From positions 189,634,418-189,698,417 of the forward strand of contig NC_039358.1 in assembly GCF_003573695.1 (NCBI RefSeq): DNA of 64,000 nt, written 5' to 3'. Both the position numbers and the translations under genes were made by a program. Positions 47,686 to 58,370 of the stretch are shown here, piece after piece (position 1 is the stretch's first letter; the number at the start of each line of letters is the position of its first letter). Under the pieces are notes generated by a model. The model made no database searches, was not told the origin of the DNA, and saw nothing but the letters and a program-made list of their open reading frames with translations. The stretch comes from Papaver somniferum (Eukaryota; Streptophyta; Magnoliopsida; Ranunculales; Papaveraceae).

Positions 47686-49026
47686 TTATCGTCCGTACAC
47701 CAACAATCTGAAAATTTGGTAATCCTTCCAAATAACAATCTGCAATTCAAATAATAGCTTGACAAAAACATTAGCACAAAACATAAATATTGAAGTTATC
47801 ACTTTATTGAAGTTCCCCCCACACTTAGTCCTTTCTACACTCGGAAGTGGATAGAGAACATAAAATTCGGGAACTTCAAAAGGTTCCTCAGCTTGGTGAA
47901 CCTGCACAATACTCGAATCAAACACATCAAGTGGTGGATACTTAGAAGCAAAATAATCCGTTAAAACTTTGGAAGTACACAACTCCAATCCTAAGTGAGG
48001 TATTTTCTTAAAAGTTGGGTTAACAACTCTTTTAGAATCTACTTCAATTGGATGGAAAGGATCAATAGGTATAGAATTATGCAAAGGATTAGACAAGCCT
48101 TGTTTTGGATCCTCATTAATTATCTCCAATGAATTATTTACCTCAAGTATATCGTGGTCCTCTATCGAACTATTATTATCTAGCTCAATTGGGTCTTCCA
48201 CGACTTCAATCAATTCGGTTTCTTTCTCAATCTCAAGCTCTTAAACACTTTCATCATCTGAATCAAATTCCGCTCTCAGGAACTCTTCTTCAGTATAAAT
48301 TCTGGGGTATTCTGTATGAGTCTCCGTCGAGGGAATAACCGGGTCTACTTCTTGCAAATCAACCGGCCTAAAAACATTGTAATATGGATATTCATTGTAA
48401 CATTGATATGCATTTGAGTATGTCACACCGTTCATAACAATGGTTCGGTCATACCAAGGCTCCTCCTTTTGAATAAGCGAATGATCATTATTACGATCTG
48501 GAGTTGGAATAACTTCATCACTGTTACAAAGGCTTTCCAAAGGTTGCTCATCTTTCTCCATTTGCTCCTTAAGTTGATTCATGTCTCTCATTAAGTTGTT
48601 AATAACCTCTTGAAGTTCTTGGAGTGATTGATCAATACTTTGTTGACGTTGATCAATACTTTGTCGACATTGAGCAATACTTTGTTGACGTTGCTCTAAT
48701 GCTTCATAATAATTTTCTATTTTCACATGAAGATCTTCCATCATCGTACACATTTGTTCTGCAACACTTGGAGAAATAGGATTAGAAGCATAACTATCCT
48801 CCCATCCTTGTGATTGTTCACTTACATGCCCGTCATAAGGTTGTTGACATGTATGAGAATATCCATAAGGTTCCGTGGGATATTGATCATAGCCAAAAGA
48901 TAGGTTTTGATCATACCCATTGGATGGTTGGTAGTTTTCATATGAATAAGATTGAAAACCATGTTGATTACCACTGTTGTATGTGTAATCTTGTGCTCCG
49001 TACATGTTATTTCTGTAAGGAAACAT
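47686..49026 (-). pseudogene. N1 single long ORF, unknown protein with Gln/Ser heptads
   Basis: From an ATG at 49024-49026 the frame is open to a TAA at 48241-48243 and then open in the same frame to 47686, about 447 codons with a single nonsense change. The N-terminal 100 residues are Tyr/Asn/Gly/Gln-rich and low in complexity (SFGYDQYPTEPYGYSHTCQQ). Then comes a coiled coil with a repeated QRQQSID unit (three to four copies) and a LQEVINNLMRDMNQLKEQME heptad region. An acidic middle and a C-terminal part (LGLELCTSKVLTDYFASKYPP, then hydrophobic FMFCANVFVKLLF) complete it. No zinc knuckle or catalytic motif is seen. It occupies the gag position, but I cannot place it in a family. Confidence 0.6.
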
Positions 49027-49110
49027 GAAGACTCACAAGACCAAAATAAAACAAAAATCAAAAAACAAAATTAAAAACAAGCTAAACAAATAACAAATCA
49101 ATTAGAAACT

Positions 49111-49130
49111 GCTCCCCGGCAGCGACGCCA
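49111..49130 (-). other. N1 primer-binding site (Asp tRNA type)
   Basis: On the - strand this reads TGGCGTCGCTGCCGGGGAGC, close to the TGGCGCCGTTGCCGGGGA form used by many plant Ty3/gypsy elements. Confidence 0.8.
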
Positions 49131-49135
49131 AAATT

Positions 49136-50646
49136 TGTATATGTTGTCGTAGGCTCAACAAATTAATAAAAATATTTCTCACTAATTAACTAGTAATATA
49201 GCGGTAGTAAGAGATCGTTCCCACAGAGAGCTGTGTAATAGATAAGTTATTTGTATCAGCTAAATAAAGTAAATCACAAAAGAGGATTTTGGTTTTAAGA
49301 TATAATTAAAAAGACAATAAGAAAAGAAAGATGATTAAGGAGTCCTTCGCCGTTATCAAGCGATAACTGGATTAGAATACTTATCTATCGTTCGTAAGAA
49401 CCATTCATCACCAACCGTAGAATAACATCTAGAGCAGTGTTATCCCCAAAGATCCTTATGTAACTTGATACTGAAGCGCTCGCATATCAAGTTCTATCCA
49501 ACCGAACCACTAAGTAGTAGTGCACTCAAGGTGTAATCCAGCGGAAGCTTTAAGTTATGTGAACTTAGGTTGATCCTAGCAGTTAGACTCTTAGCGCAAG
49601 GTCCACTTACTAGTGTTGTCTTCACACATGATTGCTCTCCATAATCCCTCTGAGAGGTCTCACGTTCTCTACTTGTGTAAGGATTATTCAACAATTACAC
49701 GGATATCCTAACCCTTTACTAGCAATAGAATGATCAATAGATTAATCTAGCGTGCATTACAAACAATCTAATAAATCAATCATAAACCCTAGATGTAGTG
49801 AAAACAAACGATGATGATAAAATTTTTCAATAGGTTTGTATTATTAATAAAGCTTCACGCTTAGAACATTGAATTCATCCTTAATCAACAAAGGATTTAG
49901 CTACTCGTATTACAAAGAAGATGAGTAATGGTGGTTTCCCCCTAAAAGGGTAAACCCTAGGTTTTGATGTAGAACTTGTGATATGAGATTGATATTATTT
50001 TACATAACCTAACACCTTTTTATAGGTTTATATTGCTTGGCCTTCAAGTATTTAGTTCGGTTCAAGACCCCGACCCGAAATAACGAAATGACGAATCCAA
50101 ACGTGCCCTTAGGCTTTCTAAGGTATTAATACACGTTTTCCACTTGCTAAGTTCGCAAACCCAGTCCGCGAACTTCAAATTCCAGCAGAAATTTTCGGAT
50201 TAAAGTATGAAACCCGTCCGCGAACTTTGTTGTCTTCGGTATTCAATAAAAGCTTGTTTTGGCCACAACTTCTTCAACAGAACTCGGAATGACCTCATTC
50301 TTTTTGCATTCTTTTTGCATTATTTTTATCTTTCAATTATATTCAAGATGATGATGAGAAATCCTTAAATTGAATGAGTTAAGATAGGTCTTTGGCCCTT
50401 CTCTTGATTTTGAGCGTTTTGCTCGTTTTCGTCGCACTTCTTCCATTTCTCTTGGACTTGGGCACTTGAATGCTTGGAATACTTCTCTTCCTAGCTCTTT
50501 TCATCACTTTGTAGCTCCTTTTTGGATGATTGACCCAATAGAGGCAAATAAGAGAAAACAAGAGTAATAATACGAATACATGCAAGAATAATAGCTAAAA
50601 CAAGTATGGAATGGACACTAAAATCATATGAATTATGCATTTATCA
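49136..50646 (-). repeat. N1 5' LTR
   Basis: It ends next to the primer site and is highly similar to the 3' copy. It contains the module CAGTCCGCGAACTT with CAGCAGAAATTTTCGG (about 50149-50230), which also occurs in the copia LTRs. Confidence 0.92.
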
Positions 50647-51935
50647 CAATATCCTTCCATTGTGCCTTTGAAAGAGTTGAGGAAGTATGCTTGTGTTGTG
50701 GATCGGATTTTCGTTTCCCTCCTTCTGCAACAACGTTTGTGGAAGGTTGTAGATTGTATTGTTTGTTGATCAAACGTCTGCTACCTCGAGTCTCCCATGG
50801 TTCTTCGGCTTTTGTAGTTTTAGCCCTCTCCAGTAAAGCAGGTGCAGTAGTTGCGGACCTCTTATCCGCTTCATGAAGTTCGTAAAAAGTCTGGAACCTG
50901 ATATTTTCCAGTAAAGCCCTATAGACTGGAATCATTCCGTTGATGCACAAGTCCACGAGTTGCTGTTCTGTGACATTTGGATCATGGCAGTCCAAAGCTT
51001 GAACTCTGAACCTTTCACATAATCGTTAGGATGTTCGTTGCTCCTTTGAAACATCCTTCCGAGATCAGAGAGGGTGATTTGCTCTGAAACGAAGAAATAC
51101 TTTCTGTAAAAAGCATTAACCATTTCTCCCCAACTCTTGATACTTCCTGGTGCGATGTTGTTGTACCAGGTATATGCCCTGCCTTTCAGAGATTTTGAAA
51201 ATTCCTTTAGTCGGACAGTATGGTTGTGCTCATGTTCACCCAATGATTCTAAGAATCGAGAGACATGTTCTCGAGCGTTACCCGTTCCATCATAAAGGGT
51301 GAATGTTGGAGAGGTGTAACCTTTTGGTAGAGGAATCCTTTGTGTAGCAGCAGGGTATGGAGGTTGGTGACGGTAGACATAAGACGTCTTGTCTTTTCCA
51401 TGATCTTCCAAAAGACGCTCTAGGTCTTCACGAGTGATAAAACTAGATGGCTCTTTTGCTGGTGGATTGTCTGCAGCCTTAGGGATTTCTTCATCATCTA
51501 CTACATGGATTGTAGTGACCTCGGGATCAGCATCTGAAGGCGTTTCTTTAGCTTTTCCTTTCTCCTGAGTTTTCTCCGACATCTTTTCTGTAAGAGTCTT
51601 GAGATAATTGCATAGTTTTTCTGAGTAGTAGACATGTCAGTCTGATTTTTGGCAAGAGTCTCTTGCACCTTCATGAGATCACCAATGGTAGGTGGATTTT
51701 CTCTGATTTCTTCAGGAGACCGACCAAAGAGTGGATTGTTGATGGCGCCAGTGTCGTCAATTGCAGGGGTGATCACCGGGGCATTTGGAGGAGTGGTAGT
51801 GACAGGCTGCGCCGGAGGAGTGGTAGAGGCAGGTTGCGCCGGAGGAGTGGTATTGGCATTACCACTAGAGCTTGCAATATTGGAATCGGGCGTTGAACCC
51901 GGATTGGTAACTGGACCAGACTTAAGACCGACCAT
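50647..51935 (-). pseudogene. gag: T2 gag, first part
   Basis: It starts with ATG at 51933-51935 and a Pro/Thr-rich repeat (PPAQPASTTPPAQPV). The frame shifts by one near 51595. It then gives a Lys/Glu-rich linker and a retrotransposon gag domain (FTLYDGTGNAREHVSRFLE, then KGRAYTWYNNIAPGSIKSW). A second shift lies near 51000, after which the helical end of the domain follows (NGMIPVYRALLENIRFQTFYELHEADKR). The reading stops at the N1 insertion (50646). The type fits Tat gag proteins. Confidence 0.8.
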
Positions 51936-51970
51936 CTTTGTGAGAATTGAGATTGCAACCGAGAATGATC

Positions 51971-51987
51971 TCCCACTGTGGTCGCCA
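51971..51987 (-). other. T2 primer-binding site
   Basis: On the - strand this reads TGGCGACCACAGTGGGA, three bases after the LTR end. Its form (TGGCGAC...TGGGGA) resembles primer sites of Tat/Ogre-type elements. I have not assigned the tRNA with certainty. Confidence 0.65.
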
Positions 51988-51990
51988 ATC

Positions 51991-54900
51991 TGTAGAAGGG
52001 GAAAAACGATTTGCTGGTTTTTACGGAATTGAGGAGACGACCGTACGGAGGAGGCTCCTTGAACCGAGCGAAATGCTTAACCTCACATAGATGCACTGTA
52101 AGAAGGGAGTGCTTTGAATTCGAGAGATCATTTTGTAGGACTCCGACCTCAACCAAGACAATGGTCGTTCCAGAGTCAATTCGGTCACAAGAGAGGATGG
52201 GTCGATCTGTAGGAGGGAAGCTGAGAAATGTGTGAGATCAATGGTGATCGAAGGTTGTAGGTGTGTTGTGTATTCTGCGTAAAGAAATAAGATAAGCTAT
52301 GATTGATTGAATTTGCTATGTTGAGAGTAATTGCTCAGACGTTGAGTTGTTAATCTCGTGTTGTCTGTTTGACGAAAGATTGTCTTGTTTTCAATCATGA
52401 TTCAAAGACTTATTTATATTGCTAGAATTATAAACACCTTGATCCCATGGAGTGTGACAGTTGCTGGAGTCAAAGAGTGGGGAAGTGCAAATCGTGTTAA
52501 AACCAGTTGCTCATCGTGCGGAGACTTGGTTGATTTTCTACCCACTACTTTGTTAACTCCTTCAATTGATTGCACGACTTGCTCACATTCTCATCCTGTG
52601 TATGAACACACGTGCCCGTAGACCGCCAGACCAAAACCCTAGTTAATATCCCCCCATGTAACATGATTGATGTCTCGTGATTACGTGTATTTAGTTAGTC
52701 AGTTGTTGACTTCATGGGACGATGAGTCCTTGTATTGCTGAGTCGAACATGATTTGCAAATGTTATGTGACTCATGAATTGAACGTGTCTGTTGAGACAG
52801 AAGTATAATTGTCGAATAAATGATGATAGTTAAGGTGCACAAATATTTCTCATTCGATGGATCGTTGAATATTGATAGTTGAACCAATATTCCTTAGTCA
52901 GAGAAAATATTGCTCATTTGAGCAAATGTTGCTCGTTTGATGAATTATTGGTAGCATGACCACATAAAATATTATTTTAAGATACTGGCAACTGAACCGA
53001 GTATAATTAATGAAATGTTGATCATGGGATCTTCGTAAAATTATTAGGGTTTGAATCTGCTTAGAATTATGTTTTTGCAGAGATTTGGATTCGAAACCCT
53101 AATTTTGACCAATTGCTGATCAATTGATGATTTATTGAAAATCAACCGTGGAGTGAAGGAGGGACCGACTACATGGGATGATAGATCGACCATGTAGCGC
53201 CCAGATGCTCGAGTGAACAAAATACCAAAGTATCTTGAAGACCAGTTGGTGAAAAGATGATTAAATGCTGGTTTAATCATTTATTCAAACAATGTTCGTC
53301 TGAACCCTAGGTGAAAAAACCTAATAAATTATGAAGGACCGACCAAGGGGTCATGAAAACCGGCCCTGGTTGGTCACGGGATCGACTGACGATCGTTTTA
53401 TGAAATTCCAAAACTGTTTGGAAGAGTTTGAACCTAATGTGAACAAATTAGGTCAAATGATGAAAGTATGTGGGACTGGCCTCTTGCAAGCCAAAGAGCC
53501 AACCTTGGTCGGTCAAGGTAATATGCTCGCGTCGCCAAAGTGTCCGTGTCTCAGTCCTGAGAATTTTGATATTTTCTGATGTGCGTTTGAGCAACATTTT
53601 GAGAAAATATGAAGAAATCAAGGATTTTGCTGAAACTGAGGAAACTTCATAAGATGAAGGAAATAATAATAATAAATTATTGAATCATGAAGTGTGGGAC
53701 CGGCTATGGCCAAGGCATGGCCGTCCGACCAAAGAGTCGGGTCCCATGGCACTTTTCCAGATTTTATATTAGTTTTCATGATTTTAGGAAATATCATGAA
53801 ATCAAGGAGTTTGTTGAAACCAAGGAGTTTTGTTGAAATCAAGGAGTTTCCTTGAAGTGAACGAGTTTCCATGAGATGAAGGAAACAAATAATGTTAATA
53901 ATAATAAAATAAGGGCGTGTGGGACCGGCTAGGGCCCGGTCCCGTGAGCTTTCCCTAATTTTATGTATTATTTCATGATTTGAAGGAAACATCATGAAAT
54001 CAAGGAATTTCATGGAATGAAGGAAACATAAAAAATAATAATAATAAAATAAAGGGTGTGTGGGACCGGCTAGGGCATGACCGGCCGGCTAGGGCCCGGT
54101 CCCACGAGTTTTCCTAATTTTATATTATTTTTCATGACTTGAAGGAAATATCATGGAATTAAGGAGTTTTCATGAGATGAGGGATATAATAATAAAATAA
54201 TGAGGAATCATGAGGTGTGGGACCGGCCACGACTAGGGCATAGCTGGCCGACTTGTAGACGCGGTCCCACGACACCTTTTCCCAATTTTATATTATTTCC
54301 TTGATACGAAGGAAACACCATGAAACCGAGGAGTTTCCTTAAAATGACAGACTTTTGTTCAAATGAAAGAATTTTCATGAGATCAAGGAAAATAATAAAA
54401 TGTGACAAAATGTAAAATTGGGCGTGGGACTGGACATGGCATGACCGGCCGGCCGGCCGGTGGGCCCAGTCCCCCAGCGCCTTGATTAATATTTTATTAT
54501 TTATTATTTTTTTCCTATTTTGCATAGGTTCATCGTTCCTTCGTGTTTTGGGATGCTCGTTCGTGCATTCAGGTGCTCGTTAGTGCATTATTGCTGAGTA
54601 CACTTGCACCATTTTGGTCGGGGCTTACTCGATAGTGCTCAAATGCCCGTGTGTTGAATATTTATTACTAACCCATGGAATTCTGCTGGGAAGAACCATG
54701 GATTGAAGTAACGAAATATTATGAAAAACGTAGAATATTTTCCAGGGATTCAGTTAATGAATCTAATTATTTAGGAATAATTAATTGAGAGCTCTATACT
54801 AGTACGATCGTTTAGGAGCATTAATTATAATGGTATGAGCTTGTTGAAGCGTCATATTTCTTTTATATAGTCAGTGAAAACATTGTTACATCCTGAAGAC

Positions 54901-55196
54901 GTTATTGCTCTATACTAGCAGGAAAGTTGTCTAGGAACCGTCCAATCTTTCGATTCTATATAGAAGTAATTACCGAAGTTGCTCAGTATTCATGAGATAT
55001 GCCGTTTCCTCAGCTGAGAGACTACATATCTACATACACTCTGAAAGAAAGCATTCTCAGTCAGAGATTCTTGTGGCATGAGCTTTCATGCTTCGATGAG
55101 AGACATGAGCCTCAATACTCATCCGATAGCTGGATCAGGAGTACGTATAATTATGGTTTTACGATTTTAGCCCTTGTCGAAAATCCACCATCTACA
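51991..55196 (-). repeat. T2 5' LTR (3206 bp)
   Basis: The U5 end, beside the primer site, is at 51991 and the outer U3 end is at 55196. The first 885 or so bases from 51991 match 36749-37632, with roughly 6% differences in the stretch I compared. The remainder has no counterpart at the other end. It contains a tandem repeat block (53690-54480). Confidence 0.88.
53690..54480. repeat. Tandem repeats with GC-rich hairpins in T2 5' LTR
   Basis: At least five degenerate units of about 140-220 bp each start near a GTGTGGGACCGGCTAGGGC motif (about 53690, 53915, 54055, 54214, 54422). Each has a GC-rich core flanked by GGGACCGG and CCGGTCCC, able to form a hairpin. An AT-rich stretch (TTTCATGA, GGAAACATCATGAAATCAAGG) follows. 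A more diverged copy is at about 53333-53395. The GC cores contrast sharply with the surrounding AT-rich LTR. Confidence 0.85.
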
Positions 55197-56430
55197 GGTT
55201 GAAAGATATTAGCTTGAATCTAATCGGGGTTTTCATCTAATGGTGAATATTGAATGCTTTGTTACTAAGCTAACATTGATTTCAAACCATGATTTGAAAG
55301 ACTATATAAAGGAGAACTTTAGCAACTTGGAAACCTAATCCCCACACCTCCTGTGTGATACTAGTTGTATAAGCTAGAGTCGACTCTCCTTTAACCTTAG
55401 GTTTCTACCGAGACTCTATAGGTTAACGACTTGAAGTCTTCATTGGGATTGTGAAGTCAGACCGATACTACTTTCTTGTAGTTGTGTGATCTGATCTTGT
55501 TGTTTCCATCGTATTGAGTACAATCGTAACGATTGGCTTGAGATTGATATCTCTGATAGGCAAGATATAAAAGTAATCACAAACATCTTTGTCTCATCGT
55601 TTGTGATTCCACAATATCTTATTTCGCCGCGTCAATTAAGATTATTGTGAGATGATTGATAATACTAGGTTATTAAGTCCGGGTTATCAATTGGTTCATG
55701 TTCACCTTGATTTATCAAAAGACTGAACAAAACTCGTAGGTATTTCTGTGGGAGACAGATTTATCTATTACCGTAGACTTTTCTGTGTGATACAGATTTG
55801 TTTATTAAAGTCTTCGACTTTAGATCGTAGCAAATCTTAGTTGTGGGTGAGATCAGCTAAGGGAATCAAGTGCGTAGTATCCTGCTGGGATCAGAGACGT
55901 AGGAGCATAACTGTACCTTGTATCAGTGTGAGATTGATTGGGGTTCAACTACAGTCCATACCGAAGTTAGTTTGTAGTAGGCTAGTGTCTGTAGCGTCTT
56001 AATACAATGTGTGCTCAATCTGGACTAGGTCCCGGGGTTTTTCTGCATTTGTGGTTTCCTCGTTAACAAAACTTCTGGTGTTTGTGTTATTTTTTTTCCG
56101 CATTATATTATTTATCTTTATAATTGAAATATCACAGGTTGTGCGTTTGAATCAATCAATTTGGAAATCCGAGCTTTGGTTGTTGTTTGAAATTGATTGA
56201 TACTTGAACATTGGTCTTTGGTACCATTCAAGTGATTTATCTTGTATTCAATTATACTCGCAGATTTCCATTTGCTTGAGTAAGAATTGAATCAAGAAAG
56301 AGAGATATAACTCTTTGATATACTTTATTAAGATTAAGTCTGGTTGAATCTCTTGAAAGTATATTGGACCTAGTCCATACATATTGATAATCGAAATATT
56401 GGGTGTGGTTGTTATACCCCCGCTTTTTCA
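55197..56430 (+). repeat. S3 3' LTR, last part
   Basis: The second GGTTG copy (55197-55201) is followed by AAAGATATTAGCTTGAATC, the LTR continuation. The segment ends CTTTTTCA at 56430 and is followed by the CAAAA TSD. Confidence 0.92.
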
Positions 56431-56729
56431 CAAAATATAATATATGCGGAAAAGAAATAACACAGACACCAGAAGTTTTGTTAACGAGGAAATTGCAAAT
56501 GCAGAAAAACCCTGGGACCTAGTCCAGATTGAACACACACTGTATTAAGCCGCTACAGACACTAGCCTACTACAAACTAACTTCGGTATGGACTGTAGTT
56601 GAACCCCAGTCAATCTCACCTTGATCCAAGGTACAGTTGCGCTCCTTACCTCTCTGATCCCAGCAGGATACTACGCACTTGATTCCCTAAGCTGATCTCA
56701 CCCACAACCAAGTGTTGCTACGACCCAAA
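56431..56729 (-). repeat. S2 5' LTR, continuation, truncated
   Basis: The second TSD copy CAAAA (56431-56435) is followed by the exact continuation of the inverted LTR (ATGCGGAAAAGAAATAACAC). The match ends at about 56729 (CGACCCAAA). The remaining roughly 1.7 kb of this LTR is lost. An 11-base filler leads into the oppositely oriented S1 fragment. Confidence 0.85.
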
Positions 56730-56740
56730 TATTTCGAGAT

Positions 56741-57347
56741 CAACTCTTAGTTGTGGGTGAGATCAACTAAGGGAGTCAAGTGCATGGTATAATTCTGGGA
56801 TCAGAGACGTAAGGAGCGCAACTGTACCTTGGATCAGTGTGAGATTGATTGGGGTTCAACTACAGTCCAGACCGAAGTTAGTTTGTAGTAGGCTAGTCTT
56901 TGTAGTGGCTTAATACAATGTGTGTTCAAGCTGGACTAGGTCCCGAGGTTTTTCTGCATTTACGGTTTCCTCGTTAACAAAACTTCTGGTGTCTGTGTTA
57001 TTTTTTTTTCCCCATTATATTATGTTATATAATTGGAATATCACAGGTTGTGCATTGAATCGATTAATTTGTAAATCCAACCTTTGGTTATTGATTGAAA
57101 TTGATTTATCCTTGAACATTGGTCTTTAGTACCGTTCAAGTTATCTCTCTTAGATTCAATCGGGCTCGCAACTTATTGTTTGTTTGATTGCGGATTGAAT
57201 TAAGAGATTGAGATGTAACTCTTTGATATACTTTTCGTAAGATTGAGTATGTCTGTCTAGTTGATTCTCTTGAAAATATATTAGAGTTAGTCCATACAGA
57301 TTGTTAAGCGAAATATTGGGTGTGGTCGTTAGACCCCCGCTTTTTCA
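56741..57347 (+). repeat. S1 3' LTR, last part
   Basis: A + strand LTR fragment carries the R/U5 side of the family LTR and ends in GACCCCCGCTTTTTCA at 57347. About 600 bases of LTR that should lie between 5401 and this fragment are missing, together with the outer half of the S2 5' LTR. The simplest reading is one deletion that removed the S2/S1 junction. I assign the fragment to S1 because it borders the resumed T1 reading frame exactly at the LTR end. Confidence 0.7.
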
Positions 57348-58043
57348 GTAATCGTCCCAAAGAAAAACGGTGGGGTACGCATATGCATAGATTTCAGCAA
57401 CTTGAACAAAGCATGCCCTAAGGAAAGCTACCCGTTACCCAACATAGATCAACTGGTCAATGTTATAGAGGTGCATGAGAGGCTCTCTTTCATGGATGGC
57501 TACTCAAGATATAACCAGATCGCTCTAGCTGAGGAAGATCAGGAGCATACTGCGTTTTTTACTCCACGCGACCTCTACTGCTACACGAGGATGCATTTTG
57601 GGCTTAGAAACGCAGGGGAAACATACCAAAAGCTGGTAGACAAAATATTTAAAAAATGGATAGGAAAGATCTTAGAGGTCTACATCGACGATATGTTAGT
57701 AAAGAGCAAACAAGCAAATAGTCATTTAGCTGACTTAAGAGAAATTTTTGATGCCATGAAAAACTGCCGCATGAAAGTTAACCCGGAGAAATGCACCTTG
57801 GGAATAACCTCGGGAAAATTCTTAGGATACCTTGTCACAAAACGAGGAACCGAAGTAGATCCCGAGAAGGTACAAGCAGTGATGGAAATGCCATCACCTA
57901 GGACCTTAAAGGAGGTTCAAAAGTTAAATGGCATGCTAGCAGACATTGGCAGGTTCATTGCTCGGTCGTCCGACAAGTGCAAAGCTTTCTTTGAGACACT
58001 AAGGAAGGGAAGCCGCTTCATGTGGACCACCGAATGTGAATAG
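57348..58043 (+). pseudogene. T1 reverse transcriptase (C-terminal two-thirds)
   Basis: The frame is open from the S1 boundary: VIVPKKNGGVRICIDFSNLN, then a metal-binding Asp in SFMDGYSRYNQI. The catalytic pair follows in YIDDMLVKSK, and the thumb start in GKFLGYLVTKRG. The stop is 58041-58043. The beginning of the domain lies to the left of S1, outside the window. The region 58044-58370 is the continuation toward RNase H with several stops. Confidence 0.88.
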
Positions 58044-58370
58044 GATTTTCAAAAGATAAAGGAATACCTGGCATCCATTACAATTATTTAGAACTAGAGC
58101 CAGGAGAGGTACTAACCCTTTATTTAGCTGCTACTAGTAATGCATCGGCGTGGTGTTGGTATGGATGCAGGGTCATGAAGAAAAACCCATTTAATATATC
58201 ATCAAATCCCTTAGCTTAGCCGAAAAAACTACACCAAGATAGAGAAAATCATCTATGCTTTGGTATTCGCTACACAAAAGCTACGAACTTAATTTTGATG
58301 CACATAGATCCGAGTCTTAACCAATACCCGAATTGGCCAAGTTCTGAATAACACCGAAAGAATAGGAAGA

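Larger units (their letters stand above)
44357..50646 (-). mobile_element. N1: non-autonomous LTR element, gypsy-like, in T2 gag (6290 bp)
   Basis: The LTRs are 44357-45857 (1501 bp) and 49136-50646 (1511 bp), with ends TGTATG and TTTATCA on the + strand. The flanks CATTA (44352-44356) and CAATA (50647-50651) match at four of five bases. The primer site, a polypurine tract and one long, once-interrupted ORF define the - strand direction. There is no protease, polymerase or integrase. The primer site and a GGGAGGCAACCC motif are of the kind found in plant Ty3/gypsy elements, so I infer a gypsy-derived parasite. Confidence 0.88.
36749..55196 (-). mobile_element. T2: Ty3/gypsy Tat-type element with antisense PMD gene
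   Basis: The ends TGTAGATGG and CCATCTACA are perfect 9-bp inverted termini, flanked by GGTTG (36744-36748 and 55197-55201). On the - strand the order is 5' LTR (55196-51991), primer site, gag (split by N1), protease, collapsed pol, then on the opposite strand a spliced PMD gene, then a truncated 3' LTR. Without N1 it is about 12.2 kb. Long LTR, large gag and extra antisense ORF between pol and 3' LTR are known features of the Tat lineage, including Ogre/Retand-like elements. It cannot transpose on its own: reverse transcriptase, RNase H and most of integrase are gone. Confidence 0.88.
14810..56430 (+). mobile_element. S3: Ty1/copia (Sirevirus-like) with full pol set, autonomous type
   Basis: The 5' LTR is 14810-15774 plus 24554-25957. 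The interior is 25958-30465. The 3' LTR is 30466-30848, 36006-36748 and 55202-56430. The flanking TSD is CAAAA at 14805-14809 and 56431-56435. Domain order is gag remnant, protease, integrase, reverse transcriptase, RNase H, the copia order. It is the only copy of its family here with enzymes. It hosts S4 in the 5' LTR and R1 and T2 in the 3' LTR. Reading-frame lesions in gag and pol make it inactive now. Confidence 0.9.
5402..56729 (-). mobile_element. S2: Ty1/copia (Sirevirus-like), non-autonomous, minus strand
   Basis: The 3' LTR (5402-7776), polypurine tract, 3' untranslated block, coiled-coil ORF, gag-type ORF with a zinc knuckle, iMet-type primer site and partial 5' LTR follow in order on the - strand. 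C1 (10614-13923) and S3 with its contents (14810-56430) are inserted in it. No protease, integrase, reverse transcriptase or RNase H is present, so it depended on enzymes from another copy. The left TSD is GAAGT (5397-5401). The right end is lost in the deletion described at 56730. Confidence 0.85.
1..57347 (+). mobile_element. S1: Ty1/copia (Sirevirus-like) LTR retrotransposon, outer shell of the nest
   Basis: The element runs from a 5' LTR already in progress at base 1 to a 3' LTR ending in CTTTTTCA at 57347. Its own sequence is 1-5401 plus about 56741-57347; everything between is younger DNA inserted in its 3' LTR. The element interrupts the Tat reverse transcriptase of T1, whose reading frame resumes at 57348 with a VIVPKKNGG motif. 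The interior (about 1669-4295) has no recognisable protease, integrase or reverse transcriptase, so this copy is a non-autonomous derivative. It shares LTRs and the 3' untranslated block with S2, S3 and S4. The left TSD is outside the window; the right one should be GTAAT (57348-57352). Confidence 0.8.

Noticed and set aside
53690..54480. CRISPR-like array of regularly spaced repeats
   Set aside because: Units are contiguous, degenerate and of uneven length in a plant LTR; there are no short exact repeats with unique spacers and no cas genes.
56741..57347. Treating the + strand LTR fragment as a separate solo LTR
   Set aside because: It ends exactly where the T1 reverse transcriptase frame resumes, which fits best as the remainder of the S1 3' LTR after a deletion. 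A truncated independent LTR is possible but needs an extra event.
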